The translations under genes and the position numbers were made by a program. A DNA stretch of 7,542 bases from Kouleothrix aurantiaca. Its GTDB lineage: Bacteria > Chloroflexota > Chloroflexia > Chloroflexales > Roseiflexaceae. Under the pieces are notes generated by a model. It ran no database searches. It was given only the letters and a program-made list of their open reading frames with translations, and was not told the DNA's origin. Location: contig LJCR01000095.1 in the NCBI GenBank assembly GCA_001399705.1, positions 1 through 7,542 of the forward strand, read 5' to 3'. Shown here piece after piece: positions 1-6,574 of the stretch (its first letter is position 1; each line of letters begins with the position of its first letter).

Positions 1-206
1 TGGTTCACGGTGTACTGTGTCATCAGGATCTGGACGGCATCAATTCCGCCAAGAATGATGAGCAGCAGCACGCCCAGGACAAGCGCGAACTCGACCAGGC
101 TTTGCCCTGGTCGGGAGGCGGATGCCACGGCTGTCTCGCCGCGGCGCCCGCCTCGCCGCTCCGCGCGCAGCAGAGCGGCAAGGAGGTTATGACGCCGTTT
201 CCACAT
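1..206 (-). CDS. TadE-like pilus assembly/secreted protein, N-terminal part (3' end cut by window)
   Basis: Sixty-eight codons are visible on the minus strand, starting at the ATG at 206-204; the rest lies outside the window. After a basic N-terminal segment (several Arg/Lys in residues 3-22) comes the sequence GQSLVEFALVLGVLLLIILG at residues 34-53. This is the signature of TadE/TadG-type proteins: a prepilin-like Gly (34), a Glu five residues after it (39), then one hydrophobic helix. Proteins of this family are processed or anchored at the membrane and work with the Tad (Flp pilus) secretion machinery; that role is family knowledge. The cytoplasmic leader of about 34 residues is rather long. 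The start lies 18 bp after the stop of the large surface-protein gene, with GAGGGA at 218-223 as a possible ribosome site, so the two are probably co-transcribed. Whether it is TadE, TadF or TadG cannot be decided without the C-terminal part. Confidence 0.82.
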   Translation of the reverse strand, partial: MWKRRHNLLAALLRAERRGGRRGETAVASASRPGQSLVEFALVLGVLLLIILGGIDAVQILMTQYTVN

Positions 207-224
207 ATTCCCTATATTCCCTCG

Positions 225-3200
225 CTACTTGAGATCGCGCGGCACCACCAGCGTCAGTGTGTAGGTGTTGCTCGGCGTATCGGTTCGGGTGCGCAGTGTC
301 TGGCCGGTCGGATCTTCAACGTTGTACGTCTCGATCACCACCTTGACCTGGACTGTGAGTTTGACCGCGCCAAGCTGCGAGAGGCTGTAGGTGTAGACGT
401 CGTTCCGCATCGAGCGCGGCACACCCACACTCCAGTAGCCATGCGCCTGGCCGTTCATGTCGTTCTCGGTCGGCACGCTGGTGTCGTTCAGCGCCCCCGA
501 CCCGATGTACCGGTACACACAGCCATCCAGGCCCGAGCCGTCGACGCCGCTGCGGTCGCCGGCGCGGCAGCCAGCGCCGTGCCCGGGCATGTCGTCCGCC
601 TCGGTCGCGCCGCGCTCCACGCTCTCGACGTTGGTCGACACGTAGCTCCAGCCGACGATCTTGGAGCGGAACTGGTAGGGGTAGAGCGAGGACGCGCCGG
701 GCAGGCTGATCTGCGCCCGCGGCGTCCAGTCCAGCACCTCGCCCGCCGGCCAGTGGACATTGCTGTCGTTCGACACATACACCCCGTTGGTTGGGTTGCC
801 ATCCTGGCTCAGCGGGTCCAGCGTCGAGCGGATCGCCAGCTTCCAGTTCGTACTCGGCGCGGGCGGCGGCGGCGGCGGAATGACGTACGTCGAGGTCGTC
901 GACGTGTTGTCACTCGGGTCGTCGCCGGGCGTCGAGGTCTGAATGGTGGCGGTGTTGTCCAGGTTGCTGCCGCCTGTCCCGGCCGCGACCCTCGTCGTGA
1001 TGACGATGGAGCCGCTCTGGTTCGCATTCAATGTGCCGAGGTTCCAGGTCAGCGTCTGGCCGCTGACGTTCGACGGCGATGGGCTGGCCGACACATACGA
1101 CAGGCCCGCGGGCAGCGTGTCCCTGACCACCACATTCGCCGCCGCCACAGTGCCGTTGTTTGCGTAGGCCAGCGTGTACTGGAGCTGGCTCATCTCAGCG
1201 GTGTTGGCGGGCGCCGTCTTGGTGATGCGGACATTCGGCCGCAGCACCGTCGTTGTCCACGTGCTGGTGTCGTTGCTCGTGTTGGGGTCGCCCAGCGAGG
1301 TGGTTGACACCTGCGCAGTGTTGACCAGCGATACCGGCGCCGACATCAGCACCTGCGCCTGCACCGAGATGGTGCCGCTGGCGCCGGCCGCCTGGGTGCC
1401 CAGGTTCCAGGTTAGCACCTGGCCGCTGACGCTCGACGGCGCGGGGGTGGCTGATACGAAGGCCAGGCCCGCGGGCAGCGTATCCCGCACGACCACGTTC
1501 GCGGCGGGCGCCGTGCCGATATTGCGCCAGGTGAGCTGGTAGGTGATCGTGTCACTCACCAGCGCTGTCGCAGGGCCGGTCTTGGCGATGCTGACGTCCG
1601 GCCGCTGGATCGTCGTCGTGACCGTCGAGGAGTTATTGCCGGGCGTGCTGTCGGTGTAGCCGGTCGGTACCGCAATCGTGCCGGTGTTCGACACGCTCGC
1701 GGGCGCGGTCGTGGCTACCGTGGCATTGATCGTGATCGTGCCGCTCTGTCCGGCCGCCAGCGTCCCCAGCGTCCAGCTTCTGGTCGATCCGCTGGTGTTT
1801 GTAGCAGCCGGGCTGGCCGACACGAACGTCAGCCCCGCCGGCAGCGTGTCCTGAACGACTGAGCCCGCCGGCACCGTGAAGGTGCTGTTATTTCGATAGG
1901 TCAGCGTGTACTGAATGTTCGCGCCGACCGCAGCGGTCGCCGGGCCCGACTTGGTGATCTGGATGTCGGGGTACAGGATCGTCGTGGTCACCGACGAGCT
2001 GTTGTTGGAAGGCGTCGGATCGGTCTGGCCGCTCGGCACCGTGATCGTGGCGGTGTTGGTCACGCTTGTGGGCGCGTTAGTATTGACCGTCGCGTTGATC
2101 GTGATCGTGCCGCTCTGCCCAGCCGCCAGCGGCCCCAGCGTCCAGCTTCTGGTCGAGCCGCTGGTGGTCGTGGCAGCCGGGCTGGCCGATACAAAGGTCA
2201 ACCCTGTCGGGAGCGTGTCCTGGATCACCGCGCCTGCTGGAACGCTGATCGTACTGTTGTTCCTCCAAGTCAGAGTGTACTGGATGGCCGTCCCAACCGG
2301 GGCCGTCGCCGGCCCGGTCTTGGTGATCTGAAGATCAATTCCGCCGAGCAGCCCCTGGTCGAGGTTTGGATTGCTGATTGGGCACCCCACACCCGGGTTG
2401 CCGACGCACACATAGGTGGTGTCAAACCTCCCACTCGTTGCGTAGCCGTCGCTGTCCAGCGCGTCGTTCCCGCCGCGATCGGGAGGCGAGCCGAGCGTGC
2501 CGCTCGGTGGGGTGAAGTTGGCGTAGTAGATGCCGGCCGGCAAATTGCCAAACTGGTACGTCCCGCCAGAGCCGAGACTCAGCGAGCGCGGGTAGCCGGC
2601 CGGGCAGGACGGATACACCTGCACACAGTTCAGCCTGATCTGCACGGCGGTCTGCGAGCCATTCACGTTGGGCTCGCCTGCGTCCTGCACGCCGTTCGCG
2701 TTCGTGTCCAGCCAGACCCGATCGCCGATAGTATTAAGGGCGTTGTTCACGAGGAGAAATCCCATACCAATGGTCGTGTTGGTCTGGTCGCGCCTCTGTC
2801 CCGGCAACGTGACCGTGCCGTCTAAGGAGTTCAAATCGCTGTCGGTAGTGTCATTCCCTCCCTGATCGGGCGGTGAAATAATATAATTCGCGAGCACCCC
2901 GCCGGCGTTCCAGTTGCTCGACGCCGCACGAATGGTGTAGCTCACGTTGGGCTGCACCACGAAGTACACCCAGCCGTCGGCGCCGGTCTTCGCGCTGGTG
3001 GCGACGTTACCGTTGCGCGTGTCGATCAGGTCGGTCTGGACATTGGCGATCGACGCCTCGCCCGCGTCCTGCACGCCATTGGCATTGGCATCGTTCCAGG
3101 CGCGCGCGCCGATGTAGGCGAAATCGGCCAGCGGTGTGATGTCGCCGAGCGTGGCGGATTTCCAGAGCTGGTCGTTCACCACCGCCGTGACCGCAGCGGT

Positions 3201-4616
3201 CGCGTCGCGCTGGTACGGGTTGACGTTGAACCACATCATGCCGGAAGAGGAGCCCTGAAGCGGGTCGAGCGCGGTCGTGACCAGTTCCTCGTTCGGCGGC
3301 CACTGCTGGCCGTTCGGGGTGATCTGCACGGCGCCCATATGCGTCGCCGCATGCGGCTGCTGGCACTCGTTGCCGCCAAAATAGCTGCTGTCGCGGAAAT
3401 AGTCGCTTCCTGCCGGCCACGCGACGTTGCCGCAGTCGCTATCCGGTGGGTTCTGGAAACCGGCCCTTTGCATGACATAGGCGCTGCCGTTCCACCTGTA
3501 CGTCAGGCTATCGCCGGTCGCGTAGACGGCCACCGTGTCGCGCAGGTTTTCGCCGCTATCGTACTGCTTGTACTGATCGGCGAAACGGTCGCGGAAACCC
3601 AGGACGACCGCCCGCCGATTGATCGTAAAGGCCAGCCCCGACAGCAGCGGCATCGGGCGGAACACGCTGCTCGTGTCGGGGAGATCCTCCCAGGCATACC
3701 AGCCGGTCGGCTCGGTGTTCCGCTGGATGCGGTTCCATATAGAGCTGTCGTGCAAGTCCTGGTCGATCGCCTGCCAGAGCGCGCCTGTACTCGCGTTACG
3801 GAAGATCACATAGGCGTGCAGGCTTACCGGGTCAATCTCCCCGATGGCGAGAAAGGCATCCTCTGTCGGGTTGATCGGCGGCGCGAACCGAATGGCAAAC
3901 GGGATGCGGTTGCCCGGCGAGGTGTAGAGCACTTGCCAGGTCGAGTTCGGATTGCCGGACCGCATGTCGGCGGCCAGCACTCGCCGATTCTGGAGGTCGG
4001 TGACGTAGAGATACGCGCCGCCCGACCCCATTTCCAGGTCGCCCAGGCTGCTCCTGCCGACCCAGGGCTGCATCCAGTTGTCGTAGTTAGTGCGATAGTT
4101 CGAGGGCAGGCCGGGGTAGAGCGTCGAATGGCCGTCCACCGTCACACCCGGCACTGTGGCGATCTGGCTATATCCGCCCGTATTCAGGTTGTACTGGTAG
4201 ATCGCGCCGGGTCCGCCCGGCCCAAACTTCGTGTAGCGGCGGGCGAACGCGCCGATAAACACGCGGCGTACGCCGGTCACGACGCCGTTGTCATAGGCCA
4301 GCCCGTACACCGAGCCGAGCTGGTTGAGCGTCAGCGCCGTGGATACGCCGCCTTTGGTGGCATTGAGCACCGCCGCCCAGGTGCCTTTCCGTGAGTCGAC
4401 CAGCGTTTCAGCGTAGGCCGAGGTCAGGTAGGTGTAGTTGCCGTAGCCTGGCGCGGCGATGCCGACGTTGGCGGCGGTGCCTGACTGCGCAAGCGGCGCG
4501 GCCTGCGCTGCGGGCGTGCCGAACGGTAATTGCGCCAGAGGCGCAAACACCGCGAGGGCCAGCAGGAGCAGGAACGGCAGCAGCGTGGTGGAGCGAATGA
4601 TGCGATGTTGCTGCAT
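225..4616 (-). CDS. Large secreted surface protein: signal peptide, propeller-like region, 2 SdrD-B-like domains, 4 DUF11 repeats, unassigned C-terminal module
   Basis: This 1463-residue protein has a signal peptide (residues 1 to about 39; basic start, Leu-rich core, AQA-A cleavage site). Residues 50-495 form a Gly/Tyr/Trp-rich region that reads like a beta-propeller but matches no family I can name with certainty. Two SdrD-B-like domains follow (about 501-617 and 629-757). Each opens with a W-x-D-x-N-A-N-G-V-Q-D-A-G-E calcium-loop motif (507-520, 635-648) and carries a later GGND-x-x-DSD motif (586-594, 715-723). Four DUF11 repeats span 761-1246, then a six-proline hinge (1247-1252) and a C-terminal module (1256-1463) with one Cys pair (1350, 1366). 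Such architecture is typical of cell-surface stalks or adhesins. There is no LPXTG motif, PEP-CTERM or C-terminal membrane helix, so anchoring is unexplained. The start is supported by GAGGAG at 4628-4633. It sits 45 bp after the lipoprotein gene and 18 bp before the TadE-like gene. The ligand is unknown. Confidence 0.9.
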   Translation of the reverse strand: MQQHRIIRSTTLLPFLLLLALAVFAPLAQLPFGTPAAQAAPLAQSGTAANVGIAAPGYGNYTYLTSAYAETLVDSRKGTWAAVLNATKGGVSTALTLNQLGSVYGLAYDNGVVTGVRRVFIGAFARRYTKFGPGGPGAIYQYNLNTGGYSQIATVPGVTVDGHSTLYPGLPSNYRTNYDNWMQPWVGRSSLGDLEMGSGGAYLYVTDLQNRRVLAADMRSGNPNSTWQVLYTSPGNRIPFAIRFAPPINPTEDAFLAIGEIDPVSLHAYVIFRNASTGALWQAIDQDLHDSSIWNRIQRNTEPTGWYAWEDLPDTSSVFRPMPLLSGLAFTINRRAVVLGFRDRFADQYKQYDSGENLRDTVAVYATGDSLTYRWNGSAYVMQRAGFQNPPDSDCGNVAWPAGSDYFRDSSYFGGNECQQPHAATHMGAVQITPNGQQWPPNEELVTTALDPLQGSSSGMMWFNVNPYQRDATAAVTAVVNDQLWKSATLGDITPLADFAYIGARAWNDANANGVQDAGEASIANVQTDLIDTRNGNVATSAKTGADGWVYFVVQPNVSYTIRAASSNWNAGGVLANYIISPPDQGGNDTTDSDLNSLDGTVTLPGQRRDQTNTTIGMGFLLVNNALNTIGDRVWLDTNANGVQDAGEPNVNGSQTAVQIRLNCVQVYPSCPAGYPRSLSLGSGGTYQFGNLPAGIYYANFTPPSGTLGSPPDRGGNDALDSDGYATSGRFDTTYVCVGNPGVGCPISNPNLDQGLLGGIDLQITKTGPATAPVGTAIQYTLTWRNNSTISVPAGAVIQDTLPTGLTFVSASPAATTTSGSTRSWTLGPLAAGQSGTITINATVNTNAPTSVTNTATITVPSGQTDPTPSNNSSSVTTTILYPDIQITKSGPATAAVGANIQYTLTYRNNSTFTVPAGSVVQDTLPAGLTFVSASPAATNTSGSTRSWTLGTLAAGQSGTITINATVATTAPASVSNTGTIAVPTGYTDSTPGNNSSTVTTTIQRPDVSIAKTGPATALVSDTITYQLTWRNIGTAPAANVVVRDTLPAGLAFVSATPAPSSVSGQVLTWNLGTQAAGASGTISVQAQVLMSAPVSLVNTAQVSTTSLGDPNTSNDTSTWTTTVLRPNVRITKTAPANTAEMSQLQYTLAYANNGTVAAANVVVRDTLPAGLSYVSASPSPSNVSGQTLTWNLGTLNANQSGSIVITTRVAAGTGGSNLDNTATIQTSTPGDDPSDNTSTTSTYVIPPPPPPAPSTNWKLAIRSTLDPLSQDGNPTNGVYVSNDSNVHWPAGEVLDWTPRAQISLPGASSLYPYQFRSKIVGWSYVSTNVESVERGATEADDMPGHGAGCRAGDRSGVDGSGLDGCVYRYIGSGALNDTSVPTENDMNGQAHGYWSVGVPRSMRNDVYTYSLSQLGAVKLTVQVKVVIETYNVEDPTGQTLRTRTDTPSNTYTLTLVVPRDLK
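879..2336 (-). repeat. Four tandem DUF11 repeat units inside the large surface protein
   Basis: The units run 2336-1968, 1967-1599, 1598-1236 and 1235-879 on the minus strand (123, 123, 121 and 119 codons). Each starts with a D/N-x-x-I-x-K-(T/S)-x-PA motif, has a central DTLP-x-GL-x-(F/Y)VSA-(S/T)P motif, then W-x-LG and a N-x-(A/G)-x-(V/I) strand. Units 1 and 2 are far closer to each other than to units 3 and 4, at DNA level as well: near-identical stretches around 1723-1800 and 2092-2169 lie 369 bp apart. This suggests a more recent duplication. The unit boundaries are set by eye. Confidence 0.88.
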
Positions 4617-4627
4617 AGATTGTGTAG

Positions 4628-4633
4628 CTCCTC
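4628..4633 (-). promoter_or_regulatory. Ribosome binding site of the large surface-protein gene
   Basis: GAGGAG on the minus strand, 11 bases before the ATG at 4616. The spacing is slightly long but it is the only Shine-Dalgarno-like run in the 45-bp gap, and the encoded signal peptide fits this start. Confidence 0.7.
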
Positions 4634-4661
4634 AACAAAAACGAATGACAGACGCCATGGA

Positions 4662-6173
4662 CTAACGTATCAGGGTAAGCATGGCCTGGCCGACGCGGTG
4701 ACCCTGTTCCTTTCCCGCGTCGGTGTCGATCTGCCAGTGAACGCCGGCGTACACCTGGCTGTGCGCCGCTTCGTCGGCGGCTGCGGCGAGCTGCGCCGTC
4801 TGCGCCGGGAAGAATGCTGCTAATACATCCCCGGCGGCGGCGCTGGCCACTGCGGCATCGGACGGGTACGACGGGGCGGACGGGGCCGGCACGACGGGCG
4901 ACCAGGCCGGGTCGCTCGTGTGCATCCAGTTGGTCGGGCGCGGCACCAGGTAGTGGTAGGCGTCGGCCCAGCTCACGACGAACGCGTTATGCAGTGTGGT
5001 ACCGAGCGCCGCGTATACCCGCGCCGTCGCGCGATTATCGAGGTGCGCGCCGGAGGCCAGGCCGCGCGCAAGGGCAAACCAGAGTCCCGCGAGTGTCGGC
5101 GTTCCCGAGGCCGCGGCCCACTTGCGTGCGAGCTGGCGCTGCTCGTCGGTCAGCGCATGCTGCGCGGCGGCAAAGGCCGTGCGCGTGTCGGCGAAGCCCA
5201 CCGCGTCCCAGTTAGGCGGCGCGGCGGCGGCCAGCTCGGCGCTGCTCGGCAATCCGATCAGGCGGACTTTGCCCCAGAGCGGGTCAATCGGCTGATCCGG
5301 CAACACCGGCCGCCAGCGATCGACCGGGGGAACCGGCGTCGGCTGGCCCGGCGGAATAATTGACTCAGGCCAGTCAAAGGTTTGCGGCGCTGTCGCGCCG
5401 TCGCCGCGCACGCGATCCAGAACCGCGTCAGCGACGGCTTTGCCGAGCTGTATACCATTAGCGACGGCCTGCACTGAGTCATGGTTCTTCCAGGCGCCCA
5501 TCCACACGGCTACGTCATGCGCCTGCTGCCAGGCAGCGGCGTCGGACGGGTGCGATGCGTTCAGGGCCTGCCGCGCAGCCGCGGCGAGCATGGCTTCCTC
5601 GGACACCTCGATTTTCTGGGCGCGGGCCGCGTCCAGGACAAAGTAACTGTCATTGAGCGCGATCGAGAGGATGGCGAGGTCGCGCGCCGCGCGGTTCGGC
5701 GTCAGCCGGGCACGGGCGATCGCGTCCATCTCTAGCCCCATCCACGCCGAAACTGGCTGGGCCCAGGCCGCCTGCGCGTCAGAGGGCGCGGGGGCGGGGA
5801 TCAGCGATGCCGGCGCGGCGGGCGGAACAGGCGTCGGTGGCGCCGAGCCGTCTGGAGGCAGCACGATCGACCGAGCCGTCGGCATGGGCGCCTGCGCTTC
5901 GCTGATCGCGGTTTCGCTTATGACCGCGGTCGTGCCAGCGATCGGCACGGCGGGAGACTGGGGTGTCAGCTCGGCCAGCGCGGCGGCCTGATCGAGCTGC
6001 GCGACCAGATGGGCGCCATCGCCGATCAGCCAGGCGCGCGCCTGCGGCCCACGCGGGGTTTCGGGGATTGCCACGGCGGTCGCGCCTGCCTGCGGGGCCA
6101 GTGTGTCGGTTGCGCAGCCCGTGAGAATCAGTGCTATTAGCAGCAGGCCAATCAAGAACGGAGATCGGAACAT
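4662..6173 (-). CDS. Lipoprotein with a vanadium haloperoxidase/PAP2-like domain, apparently catalytically degenerate
   Basis: The protein has 503 residues from the ATG at 6173-6171. A longer frame opens at 6209, but that ATG has no ribosome site, whereas 6173 has TGGAGG seven bases upstream and places a lipobox (LTGC) with its Cys at residue 20, the normal spot. After the lipidated Cys comes an Ala/Pro-rich low-complexity linker (to about 135), then an all-helical domain to the end. Its C-terminal part follows the vanadium-dependent haloperoxidase layout: Y-H-Y-x-x-x-RP (406-413), a P-S-Y-P-S segment (434-438), and AGVHWQID-x-x-AG (476-487). In active members these blocks read K-x6-RP, PSGH and SR-x5-GxH. 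Here Lys is replaced by Ala405, GH of PSGH by Asp439-Ala440, and the Arg of SR by Gln473; Arg412 and His479 remain. I therefore infer a membrane-anchored, outward-facing pseudoenzyme or binding protein. It is the first gene of the minus-strand operon. Confidence 0.75.
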   Translation of the reverse strand: MFRSPFLIGLLLIALILTGCATDTLAPQAGATAVAIPETPRGPQARAWLIGDGAHLVAQLDQAAALAELTPQSPAVPIAGTTAVISETAISEAQAPMPTARSIVLPPDGSAPPTPVPPAAPASLIPAPAPSDAQAAWAQPVSAWMGLEMDAIARARLTPNRAARDLAILSIALNDSYFVLDAARAQKIEVSEEAMLAAAARQALNASHPSDAAAWQQAHDVAVWMGAWKNHDSVQAVANGIQLGKAVADAVLDRVRGDGATAPQTFDWPESIIPPGQPTPVPPVDRWRPVLPDQPIDPLWGKVRLIGLPSSAELAAAAPPNWDAVGFADTRTAFAAAQHALTDEQRQLARKWAAASGTPTLAGLWFALARGLASGAHLDNRATARVYAALGTTLHNAFVVSWADAYHYLVPRPTNWMHTSDPAWSPVVPAPSAPSYPSDAAVASAAAGDVLAAFFPAQTAQLAAAADEAAHSQVYAGVHWQIDTDAGKEQGHRVGQAMLTLIR

Positions 6174-6180
6174 CCGAGAA

Positions 6181-6186
6181 CCTCCA
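6181..6186 (-). promoter_or_regulatory. Ribosome binding site that fixes the start of the lipoprotein gene at 6173
   Basis: TGGAGG on the minus strand, seven bases before the ATG at 6173. No comparable site precedes the in-frame ATG at 6209, so the shorter product with a standard lipoprotein signal peptide is preferred. Confidence 0.85.
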
Positions 6187-6234
6187 GATACGCGAGTGGT
6201 ACTAGACATAAGATAGGATCAGCGAACTATTGAT

Positions 6235-6256
6235 AATACGCCGACGTCGGCGTATT
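6235..6256 (+). promoter_or_regulatory. 22-bp perfect palindrome, candidate operator
   Basis: The half-site AATACGCCGAC (6235-6245) is followed directly by its exact reverse complement (6246-6256), with no spacer and no mismatch. It lies in the divergent intergenic region, directly after the leftward -10 element (6265-6270) and in the -35 area of the rightward promoter. A two-fold symmetric site of this size at this place is what a dimeric repressor or activator would bind. In the leftward transcript it could also form a nine-base-pair 5' hairpin with an ACGU loop. The binding protein is unknown; the adjacent HTH-like gene is a candidate. Confidence 0.7.
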
Positions 6257-6260
6257 TCTA

Positions 6261-6269
6261 TGACATAAT
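6261..6269 (+). promoter_or_regulatory. Possible extended -10 promoter for the rightward HTH/CAP genes
   Basis: TGACATAAT on the plus strand matches the extended -10 form TGn plus a hexamer with 5 of 6 matches (CATAAT at 6264-6269). No good -35 is seen at the right distance; that region is taken up by the palindrome, which would fit an activator or a repressor site. It overlaps the leftward -10 back to back. The leader would be about 17 bases. Confidence 0.42.
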
Positions 6270-6292
6270 ATAGAGACGCGGAACGTTGACAA
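6265..6292 (-). promoter_or_regulatory. Sigma70-type promoter for the leftward lipoprotein/surface-protein operon
   Basis: On the minus strand TTGTCA (6292-6287, 5 of 6 matches to the -35 consensus) is followed after 16 bases by TATTAT (6270-6265, 5 of 6 matches to the -10 consensus). Transcription would begin near 6258, giving a leader of about 85 bases that carries the palindrome at its very 5' end. The -35 element touches the start codon of the divergent gene. Confidence 0.6.
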
Positions 6293-6517
6293 ATGAACGA
6301 GCAACTTGCCAACCTGAATGAGGTACTGAACATCACCGAGTTGGCCAGGCGAGCGGGGCGGGAGCCCAAAAGCGTCCGCGACTGGGTCGCACGCAACTAC
6401 GAGAAGCTCGCCGAACAGGAACGACCTTTCTTCGCTCGCCGGCTTGACGGAAACGCCGGGTGGCTGGTCAATCTCCACCACCCGCTGGTCGAACACTATT
6501 TGGAACAATCGCGCTGA
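6293..6517 (+). CDS. Small winged-helix-turn-helix-like protein, candidate local regulator
   Basis: The product has 74 residues and no family I can name. Residues 13-35 read as a helix-turn-helix: NITELARRAG, a short turn, then PKSVRDWVARN as the recognition helix. Residues 46-60 (FFARRLDGNAGWLVN) could be a basic two-stranded wing, and the tail HPLVEHYLEQ a last helix, so the layout recalls MerR/excisionase-type small DNA-binding proteins. It has no signal peptide or membrane segment and should be cytoplasmic. The start at 6293 has only a weak ribosome site (GGAA at 6280-6283), consistent with low expression. It is divergent from the lipoprotein operon, with the 22-bp palindrome 37 bp upstream, and 57 bp before the CAP-domain gene, with which it may be co-transcribed. 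Its role as regulator of the palindrome is inference. No antisense frame here is more convincing. Confidence 0.65.
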   Translation: MNEQLANLNEVLNITELARRAGREPKSVRDWVARNYEKLAEQERPFFARRLDGNAGWLVNLHHPLVEHYLEQSR

Positions 6518-6560
6518 ACCGGTCGGTCGCCCGGCCACTACATCACAGCAATACACTACA

Positions 6561-6566
6561 GAGGAG
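6561..6566 (+). promoter_or_regulatory. Ribosome binding site of the CAP-domain gene
   Basis: GAGGAG ends eight bases before the ATG at 6575. It decides the start: an in-frame GTG at 6566 overlaps this site and is not likely to be used. Confidence 0.85.
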
Positions 6567-6574
6567 TGACTGAT

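Noticed and set aside
861..878. GGC/GCG triplet run as a possible microsatellite or regulatory repeat
   Set aside because: It is simply the coding sequence of the six-proline hinge in the surface protein.
102..1307. 401-codon open frame on the plus strand
   Set aside because: It is antisense to the DUF11 and C-terminal part of the surface protein, is Arg/Val/Ala-rich with no domain, and shows the low-complexity look of a GC-rich shadow frame.
3339..4394. 351-codon open frame on the plus strand
   Set aside because: It is antisense to the N-terminal region of the surface protein, which has a clear signal peptide and ribosome site; the antisense product has no recognisable motif.
6174..6209. 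Upstream ATG at 6209 as the lipoprotein start
   Set aside because: No ribosome site precedes it, and it would put 12 extra residues before an otherwise standard lipoprotein signal; the ATG at 6173 has TGGAGG at good spacing.
6286..6291. Perfect TTGACA on the plus strand as a -35 box
   Set aside because: No -10-like hexamer lies 15-19 bases downstream, and it would place the start inside the 74-codon gene. The same bases serve better as the leftward -35 (TTGTCA).
6518..6574. Possible terminator or promoter between the HTH-like and CAP genes
   Set aside because: Only a weak imperfect GC inverted repeat is seen just after the stop and no convincing -35/-10 pair, so I call neither.
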